A stretch of 64,000 nucleotides of DNA from Terriglobia bacterium (GCA_020072645.1 JAIQGK010000020.1:29690-93689); one strand, 5' to 3'; positions 51,068 to 61,094 are shown, counted from the first letter of the stretch. Notes: generated by a model not told the origin, from the letters alone. Translations and numbers: made by a program.

Positions 51068-51253
51068 ATGGCTGAATCAAATGGAGCGCCGGGCAAGATC
51101 ATTTATCTGGGAGCGTGCCTGATTGCCGCCGTGCGACTTGCGCGGGAAGAAAAGTGGGACCATACGCCTCGCGTTGCGGCCCGCATTGGGGACGCTATCA
51201 ATCTGGCACGACGAATTTATGATCGCATGAAGATTGAATTTCCTCACATGTGA
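51068..51253 (+). CDS. Small protein of unknown function
   Basis: 61 aa with a short helical sequence (GKIIYLGACLIAAVRLAREE; RIGDAINLARRIYDRMKIEF). The composition is protein-like, but no family is recognised. Confidence 0.4.
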   Translation: MAESNGAPGKIIYLGACLIAAVRLAREEKWDHTPRVAARIGDAINLARRIYDRMKIEFPHM

Positions 51254-52107
51254 GATTACATCAGGTTTCCCGGAAGATTGCCGCGGATCAACGCGGATGA
51301 GGCGCGGATCAGGCGGACCGGCGGCGCAATTCAGGGAATGTCCTGACGGCATGAACAAAATGCTGAAGGCACAAGGATGCTCGCCGTTCCAATCCAGCCG
51401 CAGAAGTTATGACGATGACGCGATATGTGGGCTGGAGACAATGACTGCAGTTGGCAACTTCCTCCAGGATGCGGTCTGAGCCGGAAGTCCAAAGCGGAGA
51501 GCAGTCAGTAATTCTTTCGCCGGGTTTCAAGGTGAATGCAGAAGAAGCGTGCTGAGGGTGATAGTGCATGGGCCGACTTACCTCGTTGCCCGATACAATA
51601 CCGCGCCTGAGCGCATTTTTAGCGAGCTTTTTATTCAGACCGGTGACTTCAGTAATTGAAACGCCAGGCAACCGAACTGCACACGAGAAGCAAACCCTTC
51701 GCCGCAGATTACGCAGATGAGCGCGGATTAAAAAAACCACCACCGAGAACGGAGACACCGAGACGAATCGGGTAATGGTGGAAGTGATGTTCGAGAAATC
51801 TGCAAGGCGCAAGCCGAATCGATGCCGAGAAATCTTCACGTCGAAGCGGAAGCGGTGGCACTCGAATCGCAATCGCATGTACTCGTTTGACCAAAGTCCG
51901 CCAAGGTGGCCGCGATGACGAGCGTCCCAAATCGGGAAAAAGTTAGCGAATAAAGTGCACTGTACTAAAAAAAGTTCTTCAGTGTCTCTGCTGGTTTAGT
52001 AGTATGGACGGCAGTCAGCGATAGGCAAGAGAACGTATAGGGTCACCTCCGCTCTCAGCTCGAATTAATTCAAACGGCCACCAAAACCAGAAACAGGAGA
52101 TTGATCG
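51254..52107. other. Gene-poor stretch with eroded repeats
   Basis: About 850 bases without a gene that I trust. Contains CGCGGAT-type units (51281-51310), CGCAGAT/GCGCGGAT units (51702-51730), and a CACCGAGAACGGAGACACCGAGACG stretch near 51741-51765. A reverse-strand frame across 51309-51878 has no recognisable product and is crossed by the repeats. Confidence 0.5.
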
Positions 52108-52260
52108 ATGGTCAGGAACACGTCACGCCGCGTGAATGTTTCGTCGCATCTGGACGCCCCCATGATGCAGACGAGACGTGGAGTGGCGCAGCGATCCAGT
52201 GAAGACCAGAGATCGGTTTCAAGATTCCGCGGAGGCGTTTTAAAAGAACCGAAATGGTGA
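52108..52260 (+). CDS. Possible 50-aa basic small protein
   Basis: ATG with AGGAG eight bases upstream, then 50 codons with many Arg (MVRNTSRRVNVSSHLD, RRGVAQRSSEDQRS). Too short and too simple to assign; the ribosome site is the main support. Confidence 0.35.
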   Translation: MVRNTSRRVNVSSHLDAPMMQTRRGVAQRSSEDQRSVSRFRGGVLKEPKW

Positions 52261-52429
52261 CTGTGATGGTGACCGGCGCGATCCCGGCGATTTGAAAGGG
52301 AATATTTTTTCGGCTTTATTTTATAGGGCTTTAACTATTTCTAATTCGAAAAAGAAAAGAACGCTTATTTGAAAGAGCGTGCCTGAAAAAACGCTGGTTC
52401 GAATGAGCGTTGAGAACAAGGAGCCAAGA

Positions 52430-54535
52430 ATGTCCCGAATGTTGCGCGGTTCAGCGTTGTTTCTGGTGTTGATTTTACTAGCCCTGCCCGTAATGGCGCA
52501 GGTTTCACAGCCCAATGCAGACGGAAGAGATTCCGTATCACAGGGGCCCGGGAACGTGGCCCAGCCTCTGCCTGTTTTGTCTCTCCAGCCAAAGTTTCAC
52601 GGCGTTCCGTGGCGTGACCCCAACGGGCCCGCACCGATAGGCTTTGCCGCCCCAGCCGGCGCGCACCTGACTTATTTCGGTGGACCGATCATCTCGAACG
52701 TCCAGGTGATACAGGTGTTGTACGGCAGCGGTTCGTATAACTCACAAATTGCCGGAACAACTTCACCGACCATGGGAAACTTCTTTGCTGATATCACCAG
52801 CACCGGACTCATCTCTTTGCTGCAGCAGTACAACACACCTGTTTCAGGCGGTACTGGTCAGACATTCGGGAATGGCACATTTGCCGGATTGTTCCAGATT
52901 GTTCCGTCAGCCGCGAACAACGGCTCCACGATTACTGACACGCAGATCCAGTCGGAACTTCTGGCGCAGATCAATGCAGGACACCTGCCCGGGCCAACCA
53001 ACGATGCGCTTGGAAATCCCAATACTCTTTATATGATCTATTTCCCCCCGGGGAAAACGATCTCACAGGGCGGCAGCAATAGCTGCCAGGCCGGCGGTTT
53101 CTGCGCCTATCACGGCACAACGTCAAGCACGCTGAACACGAAGCATGTTCTGTACGGCGTACTGCCAGACATGCAGGCGGGCAGCGGTTGCTCCACGGGT
53201 TGCGGCACATCGACTGTGTTTGGCAACTATACGTCGGTTACCAGCCACGAGCTGGTTGAAGCCATGACAGATGCGGATGTGGGGATCGCAACGACGTTCT
53301 CCGCGCCGCTGGCGTGGTATGACATGACCAACGGCGAAATTGGCGATATCTGCAACGGCCAGCAAGGCTCTTACACCGCCAATGGCACCACGTATACGAT
53401 CCAGTTGGAATTTTCCAACTCGGCAAATAATTGCGTTAACTTCCCGGTTGTGTCGGGACCAAATTACACGCTGTCAGCTTCACCCAGCAGCCTCACCGTA
53501 ACGCAGGGAAGCAGCGGCAGCTCCACCATTACCGTGACACCGAGCGGCGGATTTACCGGAAGCGTAACGCTTTCAACGTCAGCCCTGCCTTCCGGCGTGA
53601 CTGCCAGCTTTGGCACGAACCCGACAACGGGAAGCAGCTTGGTGACTTTCACAGCCAGCAGCACAGCAACCACGGGAACGACATCGGTAACGATCACCGG
53701 CGTTTCTGGGACGCTCAGCCATACAACGTCAATTTCATTGACGGTAAGTGCCACGGCCACACCAAACTTCTCGCTCTCGGCTTCGCCCAGCAGCTTGAGC
53801 GTAACGCAGGGAAGCAGCGGCAATTCGACAATCACGGTTACGCCGTCCGGCGGCTTTACCGGAAGCGTGACGCTCTCGAATTCGGCCCTGCCTTCAGGCG
53901 TAACCGCCTCGTTCGGCACCAACCCGACAACTTCGACCAGCGTTCTAACTTTCACAGCCAGCAGCACCGCAACCACCGGGACATCGACCATTACGATCAC
54001 CGGCGTTTCCGGAACTCTGTCTCATACAACCACGATCAGCCTGACGATCAATGCCGCTGGCGGCACGACGAACCTCATCGTCAACGGCGGATTTGAAACC
54101 GGCTCCGCTTCTCCCTGGACTCTCACGGCCGGCGTGCTGAACAATTCCACCGCGGAGCCCGCGCACACCGGAGCATGGGATGCGTGGATGGACGGGTACG
54201 GCACTACTCATACCGATTCAGCCGCGCAGACCGTCGCCATTACCGCGGGAAAAACCAGTGCAACCCTGGTCTTCTGGCTGCACATTGATACTGCGGAAAC
54301 CACTACCACCACGGCGTTCGACACCCTGAAAGTCCAGGTGTTCAACACCGGCGGCACGCTGCTCTCAACTCTGGGTACGTTCTCCAACCTGAACCATGCT
54401 ACGGGCTACCAGCAGCATTCGTTCAGCTTGAACTCTTTCATTGGCCAGACAGTTGTGATCAAGTTCACTGGCACTGAAGACACCAGCCTGCAAACCTCAT
54501 TCGTTCTTGACGACGTCGCATTAAATGTCCAGTAA
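52430..54535 (+). CDS. Secreted EXORDIUM-like protein with two Ig-like repeats
   Basis: 701 aa from ATG 52430 (AAGGAG upstream), with signal peptide [20 protein letters not shown]. Residues about 78-340 resemble the EXORDIUM/phosphate-induced family: [20 protein letters not shown], an H-E-x-x-E motif in [13 protein letters not shown] (272-285) and AWYD with GEIGDICNG. Two tandem Ig-like domains of about 95 residues follow (about 346-540), nearly the same at DNA level, each with [20 protein letters not shown]-terminal jelly-roll-like domain begins [14 protein letters not shown]. Likely cell-surface or secreted; exact function unknown. Confidence 0.65.
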   Translation: MSRMLRGSALFLVLILLALPVMAQVSQPNADGRDSVSQGPGNVAQPLPVLSLQPKFHGVPWRDPNGPAPIGFAAPAGAHLTYFGGPIISNVQVIQVLYGSGSYNSQIAGTTSPTMGNFFADITSTGLISLLQQYNTPVSGGTGQTFGNGTFAGLFQIVPSAANNGSTITDTQIQSELLAQINAGHLPGPTNDALGNPNTLYMIYFPPGKTISQGGSNSCQAGGFCAYHGTTSSTLNTKHVLYGVLPDMQAGSGCSTGCGTSTVFGNYTSVTSHELVEAMTDADVGIATTFSAPLAWYDMTNGEIGDICNGQQGSYTANGTTYTIQLEFSNSANNCVNFPVVSGPNYTLSASPSSLTVTQGSSGSSTITVTPSGGFTGSVTLSTSALPSGVTASFGTNPTTGSSLVTFTASSTATTGTTSVTITGVSGTLSHTTSISLTVSATATPNFSLSASPSSLSVTQGSSGNSTITVTPSGGFTGSVTLSNSALPSGVTASFGTNPTTSTSVLTFTASSTATTGTSTITITGVSGTLSHTTTISLTINAAGGTTNLIVNGGFETGSASPWTLTAGVLNNSTAEPAHTGAWDAWMDGYGTTHTDSAAQTVAITAGKTSATLVFWLHIDTAETTTTTAFDTLKVQVFNTGGTLLSTLGTFSNLNHATGYQQHSFSLNSFIGQTVVIKFTGTEDTSLQTSFVLDDVALNVQ

Positions 54536-54896
54536 GCGACCGTCCAGTAACGTTTGAATTCAACAAAATTTCCGGGGCCGCAAATGGCCCCGGATTTTTT
54601 TGCGACCGTTGCGTTGTGGCGCTCCAGGCATATTTAGCGCGATCGATGACTGTGTCACTCCATCATCGCTTTTCAAAAAAATTCATCATTATCAACGGGC
54701 ACACACCTGGATCCAGCCTCAGCAAACGCTGGAATTTTTTACCTCTCTCCGCGTTCCGTATCATCCGCAGTAAGCTCTTGGCTTTACCACGCGTTGAATT
54801 CCCAAAATGGGAATGTCCTGATATCCACAGAAATCATGTTTTTAACAGGATTTTGGTTTGTGCTCTCGCCCTCTTCCATTGATACTCATGCAGCCT
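54536..54896. other. Intergenic region with terminator
   Basis: About 360 bases between two large secreted-protein genes; it begins with a strong terminator (54571-54600). The remainder holds no gene that I can support. Confidence 0.5.
54571..54600 (+). terminator. Rho-independent terminator
   Basis: Stem TCCGGGGCC/GGCCCCGGA with a 6-base loop and seven T follows the EXORDIUM-like gene. Confidence 0.9.
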
Positions 54897-57800
54897 ATGA
54901 AAACGAAATCCCTCTCTCTTCGCCTGGCCTTGTGCCTTGTCCTTCTTCTTAGCTCAGTCCTGGTTTCTCCGCCTCGCGTGGTTAAAGCCAGCACCAATGG
55001 CATCGTCATCAGCCAGATTTACGGAGGCGGCGGCAACGCCGGCTCAACCTTCAAGAATGACTTTATTGAGATTTTCAATGCTGATGGAGCCACGGTAAAT
55101 CTGAGCGGATGGTCGGTTCAGTATTCCTCGGCCGCTGGAACAACGTGGCAGGTAACGGCGTTGAACGGCTCGCTCGCTCCCGGACAGTATTTTCTGATCC
55201 AGGAATCGCAGGGCGCAGGCGGCACAACGAATCTTCCCACGCCTAACGCCACGGGCAACATCGCAATGAGCGCCACGGCGGGGAAAGTCGCGCTGGTCAG
55301 CAGCACGGTTGCACTTTCCGGCGGCTGTCCGGTCGGCGGCGCGATCGTCGATTTCGTAGGCTATGGCACCGGCACGGGTGGCGCCTCCTGTTTTGAAGGC
55401 ACGGCGGCTGCTCCTACGCTCACCAACACTACTGCGGATTTTCGCCGCAACAACGGCCTCCAGGACACTGACAGCAACACCGCAGACTTCATCACCGGTG
55501 CGCCCAATCCTCGCAACACTCCGGTTGGGACCACGAATCCCAGCGGTGCTGGCGCGGCCAGTCCCGCTTCAGTGATTCAAGGCGGCACAACTTTGCTCAC
55601 CGTGCTGGTAACGACCGGCGCCAACCCAACGAGTAGCGGCATCGTCGTTTCCGGTGATCTCAGCAGTATTGGCGGCTCAGCCACCGAGCCATTCTTTGAC
55701 GACGGCACCAATGGCGACGTGACCGCCGGAAACAACACGTTCTCATTCTCCACGGTTGTTACCATCACCACCACGCCCGGAACAAAATCTCTGCCGATTT
55801 CTATTTCAGACGCGCAGGGCCGTAGCGGCTCAGCCACTATCACCCTTACCGTTACCACCGCGCCCCTGAATCTCTCGATCCATGATATTCAAGGCCCGGG
55901 CGACACTTCACCTGTCGTCGGCAAGCTTGTTTCAACCACGGGAATTGTTACCGCAGTCGTCTCGAACGGCTTCTTCATCCAGAACCCTGACAATGCTGCG
56001 GATGCTGATCCCAACACCTCGGAAGGCGTCTTCGTGTTCACATCCAGCCGTCCCGCTGCGGTGGCTGCAGTCGGAAATTTTGTTCAGGTGACTGGCACCG
56101 TGAACGAATTTATTCCCAGCAGTGATCCCAATAGCCCGCCTTCGACTGAAATTTCCGGATCACCTTCAATCTCGCTGATCAGCACAGGGAATCCGCTGCC
56201 TACGCCAGTCACGCTCACTGCAGCGGATACCAATCCTGCCGGTCCCATCGACCAGCTGGAAAAATATGAAGGCATGCGCGTTCACGTTGACGTAATGACC
56301 GTCAGCGGCCCGACGGACGGCAATCTTAACGAAGCCAATGCCACGTCCACTTCCAACGGCGTCTTCTTTGGCGTAATTGCCGGTATTCTCCAGCCATTCC
56401 GTGAGCCCGGAGTGCAACTGCCGGATCCGCTGCCAGCCGGCGCTCCTTTAACAGTGACGCGTTGGGACACAAACCCGGAAATCCTCCGCGTGAATACGGC
56501 TGTCCAGAGCGGCTCAAACGTTCTTGATGTCACCACCGGCGCGACTGTAACCAACCTCACCGGTCCGCTTGATTTCAACTCTCGTTTCTACAGCATCCTG
56601 ACCGATCCCAATACCGCTACGGCCAGCGGCAATGTGAGCGCAACGCCTGTTCCGGTTGCTGCGCCCAACGAACTGACCATCGCCAACTTCAATATGGAGC
56701 GCTTCTTTGACACCGTCAACGACCCTGCCACCAGTGACGTTGCGCTTACACCAACGGCCTTTGCCAATCGCCTGAACAAGGCTTCTTTGGCGATCCGCAC
56801 CGTGCTCAACACGCCGGACGTCATCGGCGTGGAAGAGATGGAAAACCTGACTACTCTGCAAGCGCTCGCGGACAAAGTAAATGCCGACGCAGTTGCCGCT
56901 GGCCAGCCTGATCCCAACTATCAGCCGTTTCTGGTTGAGGGCAATGACGTGGGCGGGATCGATGTTGGTCTTCTCGTCAAGGGCGCCATCAACGTGGTCT
57001 CTGTGGAGCAGGTTGGCAAGGACACAACTTTCCTCCAGCCCGATGGCACTACCGCGCTGCTCAATGATCGTCCGCCACTGGTGCTGATGGCAACCGCTTC
57101 ACAGCCGAACTCTGATACTTCACTGCCATTCACCATGGTCGTCAACCATCTACGCTCTCTGCTGAGTATCGATGATCCGGTGGATGGCCCGCGCGTCCGC
57201 GCCAAGCGTGAAGCGCAGGCTGAATTCCTGGCTAATCTTTTGCAATTGCATCAGGCTGCAGGTGAAAACGTAATCTCGGTCTGTGATTGCAATGCCTTTG
57301 AATTCAGTGACGGCTATGTCGATGTGATAGGGACCATTCTCGGCCGGCCCGCGCCGGTTGATCAGGTTGTTCTTGCCAGCCCAGACCTTGTGGATCCTGA
57401 CTTCACTGATCTGGTCACTACCTTGCCGCGCGACCAGCAATACTCGTACGACTTCAATGGCAGCCACCAGGTGCTGGACCACGTGGTGGTGAACTCGACC
57501 CTGCTGTCAAAGCTGAGCCGTTTCGCTATCGCGCGGAATGATGCGGATTTCCCTGAAGTCTTCCGCAATGATCCCAACCGCCCGGAGCGCATTTCCGACC
57601 ATGACATGCCCGTGGCTTACTTCACCTTGCCTGAGGCCACGCCTCCGGTATTGCACCTGCCAGCAAACATCACCGCTGAAGCTACCAGCCCAGCGGGGGC
57701 GATCGTGAGCTTTATCGCGACGGCAACAGATGCGCGAGACACAAATGTTATTGTGACTTGCGCTCCGCCGTCGGGTTCCACGTTTGCTCTGGGCGGCACA

Positions 57801-58451
57801 ACGGTAAATTGTTCCGCCACCAACAGCCGCAACAAAACCGCGGAAGGCAGCTTCAGCATTACGGTTGTCGACACCACCGCGCCGCTGGTTGTGCTGAACG
57901 GCGTCATCAACGGAGCAACCTACACTCTGGGCGCGGTCCCAGCGGCAAGCTGCTCGACCTCGGATTCAGTTACCGGTGTCGCGGTGCAAGCCTCACTTTC
58001 CATCAGCGGCGGGACTGCTAACGGCGTTGGCCATTTCACCGCCACATGCAGCGGGGCCCAGGATGGCGCGGGCAATATCGCCGCGCCGGTAAGCGCCAGC
58101 TACGATGTGGACTATCTGTTCAACGGCTTCTTCAGCCCCGTTTCAAACAACAAGGTTTTCAAGTTGGGCTCAACCGTTCCCTTGAAATGGACGCTCCAGA
58201 ACGCGCAACAGGGTTTTATCAGTAGCTTTAGCTCGATTGCAGCCGTGCAGATAGCGCCCGATCCATCGTGCTCAGCCGGCGGTGAGGGCGTTCCTTTTGA
58301 CGCTGGATCAGCCGGGAATTCCGGGCTGCAGTTCCAGGACAACACTTTCCAGTTCAACTGGAAGACCGATGGCCTGGCCGCCGGATGTTATGAAGCGATC
58401 GTTTCTCTGGACGATGGAACCAGAAAACCTGTGTTCGTGACTTTGCGCTAA
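54897..58451 (+). CDS. ExeM/NucH-like extracellular nuclease with LTD and HYR domains
   Basis: About 1184 aa with signal peptide (SLRLALCLVLLLSSVLVS). Lamin-tail domain (about 35-150: IVISQIYGGGGNAGSTFKND, LSGWSVQYSSAAGTTWQV). A middle OB-fold-like part, then the endonuclease/exonuclease/phosphatase domain (about 560-900) with TIANFNMERFFDT, VIGVEEMENLTTLQAL, VGGIDVGLLV, MVVNHLRSLL and ERISDHDMPVAYF. A HYR domain (about 910-995) with AEATSPAGAIVSF follows, and a C-terminal PxKxx-like domain ends in VFVTLR. Homologues degrade DNA outside the cell; membrane or vesicle anchoring is not visible here. Confidence 0.82.
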   Translation: MKTKSLSLRLALCLVLLLSSVLVSPPRVVKASTNGIVISQIYGGGGNAGSTFKNDFIEIFNADGATVNLSGWSVQYSSAAGTTWQVTALNGSLAPGQYFLIQESQGAGGTTNLPTPNATGNIAMSATAGKVALVSSTVALSGGCPVGGAIVDFVGYGTGTGGASCFEGTAAAPTLTNTTADFRRNNGLQDTDSNTADFITGAPNPRNTPVGTTNPSGAGAASPASVIQGGTTLLTVLVTTGANPTSSGIVVSGDLSSIGGSATEPFFDDGTNGDVTAGNNTFSFSTVVTITTTPGTKSLPISISDAQGRSGSATITLTVTTAPLNLSIHDIQGPGDTSPVVGKLVSTTGIVTAVVSNGFFIQNPDNAADADPNTSEGVFVFTSSRPAAVAAVGNFVQVTGTVNEFIPSSDPNSPPSTEISGSPSISLISTGNPLPTPVTLTAADTNPAGPIDQLEKYEGMRVHVDVMTVSGPTDGNLNEANATSTSNGVFFGVIAGILQPFREPGVQLPDPLPAGAPLTVTRWDTNPEILRVNTAVQSGSNVLDVTTGATVTNLTGPLDFNSRFYSILTDPNTATASGNVSATPVPVAAPNELTIANFNMERFFDTVNDPATSDVALTPTAFANRLNKASLAIRTVLNTPDVIGVEEMENLTTLQALADKVNADAVAAGQPDPNYQPFLVEGNDVGGIDVGLLVKGAINVVSVEQVGKDTTFLQPDGTTALLNDRPPLVLMATASQPNSDTSLPFTMVVNHLRSLLSIDDPVDGPRVRAKREAQAEFLANLLQLHQAAGENVISVCDCNAFEFSDGYVDVIGTILGRPAPVDQVVLASPDLVDPDFTDLVTTLPRDQQYSYDFNGSHQVLDHVVVNSTLLSKLSRFAIARNDADFPEVFRNDPNRPERISDHDMPVAYFTLPEATPPVLHLPANITAEATSPAGAIVSFIATATDARDTNVIVTCAPPSGSTFALGGTTVNCSATNSRNKTAEGSFSITVVDTTAPLVVLNGVINGATYTLGAVPAASCSTSDSVTGVAVQASLSISGGTANGVGHFTATCSGAQDGAGNIAAPVSASYDVDYLFNGFFSPVSNNKVFKLGSTVPLKWTLQNAQQGFISSFSSIAAVQIAPDPSCSAGGEGVPFDAGSAGNSGLQFQDNTFQFNWKTDGLAAGCYEAIVSLDDGTRKPVFVTLR

Positions 58452-58479
58452 AAGCAAAACCACGGCTAGACAGAATGAT

Positions 58480-58531
58480 GGGCCTCTGGGACTTGCAGCA
58501 ATCGCAAGCAAATCTCAGAGGCCCGTTTTTT
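58480..58531 (+). terminator. Rho-independent terminator
   Basis: Long stem GGGCCTCTG/CAGAGGCCC with an inner GC stem, then GTTTTTTG, just after the nuclease gene. Confidence 0.85.
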
Positions 58532-58981
58532 GTCCGTTGCGGCGTTTGCGAGCTTTAGAGCATTTTCTGAGTTGCTGTATTCCGGTGATGGTGGAGCAAG
58601 CCTTCGAGGGCCTGCGGTAAAGCTGCTGAAGAGATTGGTTTTAGCCATCGAGGTAAAACTATGGGGATACACCAACTTTAAATTCCAGTAAAGCGTTTCC
58701 TGGGCTACTGTATCCACTACGCACGTCTCGCGGTTAGCGAACCATCTTACCCACGCGACACGCTATCCTGAGGCAAGTTACGCGAATTTGCAGAGGTGTT
58801 TCGACACCGTTTCCGCGCAGCCGGGGTCCCCAACGCGCGGTCTTTGCGTGTTGGGGTGGGCAGCCGAAGGATCGGCTCCGCTGCACCGCAGGGCTATCGG
58901 GACTGCTTGGATGATCGGCTGTCTGAAGAGCAGCAGCAATCCTAAAATCGCTCCAGGCTTCCCGACAAAATCGATTCCCCC
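58532..58981. other. Intergenic region, no gene seen
   Basis: About 450 bases before the PadR promoter. It includes a GCGCAGCCGGGGTCCCCAAC stretch near 58814-58840, of a kind seen in acidobacterial intergenic DNA. No gene is supported. Confidence 0.5.
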
Positions 58982-59025
58982 TTGACATCTATACTGTGTG
59001 ACATATAGTATGTCTTACACACTGT
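58982..59025 (+). promoter_or_regulatory. PadR promoter with overlapping operator
   Basis: TTGACA (58982-58987), a 16-base spacer and TATAGT (59004-59009) make a near-consensus promoter. An imperfect inverted repeat, ACTGTGTGACATA with TATGTCTTACACACTGT, spans 58993-59025 and ends at the start codon at 59026. The predicted transcript would have a very short leader. The operator overlaps the promoter, as expected for autorepression by PadR. Confidence 0.7.
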
Positions 59026-59376
59026 ATGAAAAACAGTACCAAGCTCGACGTTGACCTGTTTGAGAACCTCAAGCTGGAACTGCGCCGTGGCTGCCTGATC
59101 GTCGCTGTCTTGGCCCAGCTCAGGCAAGAACACTATGGATACACGTTGCGCAAAGCCCTTGACGATCTCGGCTTGGCCATTGATGAAGGCACGCTCTACC
59201 CGCTGCTGCGCCGCCTTGAAACGCAGGGCTTGCTGGTCAGTGAGTGGCGTGAAGAAAACAAGCGCAACAAACGCTTTTACCGGCTTTCGCGGCAGGGTGA
59301 GCTGATCTTGCAGCACTTATTGCAGGAGTGGCACACCATCAACGCATCTATTGAACGGATTTTGCGGGAGGCATAA
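59026..59376 (+). CDS. PadR family transcriptional regulator
   Basis: 116 aa: winged-helix core GCLIVAVLAQLRQEHYGYTL, IDEGTLYPLLRRLETQGLL and NKRFYRLSRQGELIL, then a C-terminal helix. Family members are ligand-responsive repressors. It probably represses itself and the membrane protein gene that starts eight bases after its stop. Confidence 0.92.
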   Translation: MKNSTKLDVDLFENLKLELRRGCLIVAVLAQLRQEHYGYTLRKALDDLGLAIDEGTLYPLLRRLETQGLLVSEWREENKRNKRFYRLSRQGELILQHLLQEWHTINASIERILREA

Positions 59377-59383
59377 CTTCTTT

Positions 59384-60400
59384 ATGGAACTTCTTGATCG
59401 CTACTTACAGGCTGTTAGATTTTGGCTGCCGCGTGCGCAGCAGGATGACATTATTGCTGAACTCGGTGAGGATCTTCGCTCGCAGATTGAAGAGCGGGAA
59501 TCTGCGCTGGGCCGACCGATGAACGAGGATGAACTCGTCGCGCTCCTCAAGCAGGCCGGCCATCCTTTGTGGGTTGCCGGACGCTACCAGAAGCAGCAAG
59601 CGCTGATTGGCCCGGTGCTGTTCCCGCTTTACAGCTTCGTTTTGAAGATCGTCGCGCTCGGTTATCTTGTGCCATGGCTTGTGGTTTGGATTGTCCTGAC
59701 GGTGTTTGTGCCCTCGCATCGCGCAGCCGACCCTGTGCTGACTCTGGCTGGCGGCTGGGCTTCATTCTGCACAAACATTATTGTCATTTTCGGCAGCGTC
59801 ACACTGGCCTTCGCCATCCTGGAACGCGTTCAATCAGCCGTGAGTGTGTTGCAGCAATGGGACCCGCGCAAGCTGCCTCGCCCAAAAGATCGGGTCTCAC
59901 GCGTGGAATCCGTCTTCGGCCTGGTCTTCAGTATCGTTTATATCGCCTGGTGGCTCTCACTTCCACGTTACGGAGCGTTGATATTTGGACCCATTGCGGG
60001 ATTTTTCTCACTGAACCCGGCTCTTTACGCCTGGTATCTTCCCCTGCTCGCGCCGCCGTCCATTGTCGCGATGCAGCAATGCGTGAACATCCTGCGCCCG
60101 CGGTGGACTTGGCTTCGCGCCGTCGCTCTGCTACTTTCAGATTCCATCGCGCTCTTTATCTTTGTCTCTTTGGCAAAGTTCCATCCTTACTTGATACCAG
60201 CAGGGACCGCTAATTTAGACGCACAACATACTCAAGCGCTCGTCAAGTTGAATCAGGTGATTTCGTGGAGCATCCTGTGCGTCGTCATTGGCATTTGTAT
60301 CGCAGCGATTGTTCACGCTTATCAAACTGTCCGCGAGCTGCGGCGCATGTCCAAAGGCTCGCGCAATGGCGCGGTAATGCCGGCTTCTCAAACACTCTAG
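59384..60400 (+). CDS. HAAS-type membrane protein, PadR partner
   Basis: 338 aa from ATG 59384 (GGGAGG upstream). N-terminal soluble domain of about 85 residues (LDRYLQAVRFWLPRAQQDDI, LGEDLRSQIEERESALGRPM) of the HAAS kind, then about six or seven membrane helices. Such proteins are usually co-transcribed with PadR regulators and are thought to bind or sense envelope signals. Function not established. Confidence 0.75.
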   Translation: MELLDRYLQAVRFWLPRAQQDDIIAELGEDLRSQIEERESALGRPMNEDELVALLKQAGHPLWVAGRYQKQQALIGPVLFPLYSFVLKIVALGYLVPWLVVWIVLTVFVPSHRAADPVLTLAGGWASFCTNIIVIFGSVTLAFAILERVQSAVSVLQQWDPRKLPRPKDRVSRVESVFGLVFSIVYIAWWLSLPRYGALIFGPIAGFFSLNPALYAWYLPLLAPPSIVAMQQCVNILRPRWTWLRAVALLLSDSIALFIFVSLAKFHPYLIPAGTANLDAQHTQALVKLNQVISWSILCVVIGICIAAIVHAYQTVRELRRMSKGSRNGAVMPASQTL

Positions 60401-60427
60401 CCGCTACTCAAATTCAAAGCCTGGACT

Positions 60428-60724
60428 TCAGGCTCCGCTGCTGCGCACCACGGGCCAGCGCCTGAGGACCTTCTGGTTTCCGGCCTTCCATTTGGAATAC
60501 GTTGCTTGAAACGTCAATGCCGGATCAATCACGACGGTGAGGTCGGTATTGTCCTTAAAGCGAATGGAGACGCAATGATAATCGGAGTCGAGACTTAACT
60601 CGACCTTTTCTACCGTCCGGCCACGGGCCTGTGGAAAGTTCACCAAACGCGCGTAGGTATTTTCATGGGGCGTCCGATCGCGGCGGGCCTTTTGTGTGGC
60701 TTTCTTAGGGGATTGCTTCGGCAT
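60428..60724 (-). CDS. Small basic protein of unknown function
   Basis: 98 aa from MPKQSPKKATQK. A strand-rich core (YHCVSIRFKDNTDLTVVIDP) and a YSKWKAGNQKVLRRWP ending recall small acidobacterial proteins of unknown role. It is divergent from the HTH gene at 60816, with a 91-base shared upstream region, so the two could be a regulated pair (inference). Confidence 0.55.
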   Translation of the reverse strand: MPKQSPKKATQKARRDRTPHENTYARLVNFPQARGRTVEKVELSLDSDYHCVSIRFKDNTDLTVVIDPALTFQATYSKWKAGNQKVLRRWPVVRSSGA

Positions 60725-60800
60725 AGTGAAATCCTGCTCCCTGTTATTCTTAGCAGAAAAGGTGTTCCATGTATGGAACAAATGAGTCAACGGGAAGGAT

Positions 60801-61094
60801 CGTGTGTAGAGTGAAATGGACGTAGCCAAAACTGTGTACCGGAAGCTTCGCGAGGCGCAAGGCGAATTGACGCAACGTGCCTTTGCCAGAAAGCTAGGTA
60901 TCTCAGTTGGATTGGTAGCCCGCCTGACCACCGGTCCTGAAAATATGACTTTATCGACTCTTGCGAAGATCAGCCGCGCCTTGCACGTTATGCCGTCACA
61001 GCTCCTGGACGATGGCGACACACACCATCGCAAAGGCCGCTAAAAGCGCGTGTGTAGAGTGCAAGGAGCATAGCCAAAACTGTGGCGCCGGAAG
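60801..61094. repeat. Imperfect direct repeats flanking an HTH gene
   Basis: Copy 1 (60801-60845) and copy 2 (61049-61094) share CGTGTGTAGAGTG and TAGCCAAAACTGTG, then CCGGAAG, about 80% identical over 45 bases. Copy 1 contains the ATG start of the HTH gene; in copy 2 the start codon is changed to AGG. After the repeat the sequences diverge. Confidence 0.7.
60816..61043 (+). CDS. Small XRE-type HTH regulator
   Basis: 75 aa: TVYRKLREAQGELTQRAFAR, then LGISVGLVARLTTGPENMTL and STLAKISRALHVMPSQLLDD, a typical helix-turn-helix of the Cro/C1 family. Its length suggests a stand-alone HTH domain. It is divergent from the basic small protein gene. Confidence 0.8.
   Translation: MDVAKTVYRKLREAQGELTQRAFARKLGISVGLVARLTTGPENMTLSTLAKISRALHVMPSQLLDDGDTHHRKGR

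Noticed and set aside
51309..51878. Minus-strand frame of about 189 codons
   Set aside because: It crosses CGCGGAT-type repeats, has no ribosome site and no recognisable domain.
53464..54000. Long minus-strand frame antisense to the Ig repeats
   Set aside because: It is a product of the repetitive, GC-rich coding of the plus-strand gene; the translation is low-complexity Val/Pro and resembles no protein.
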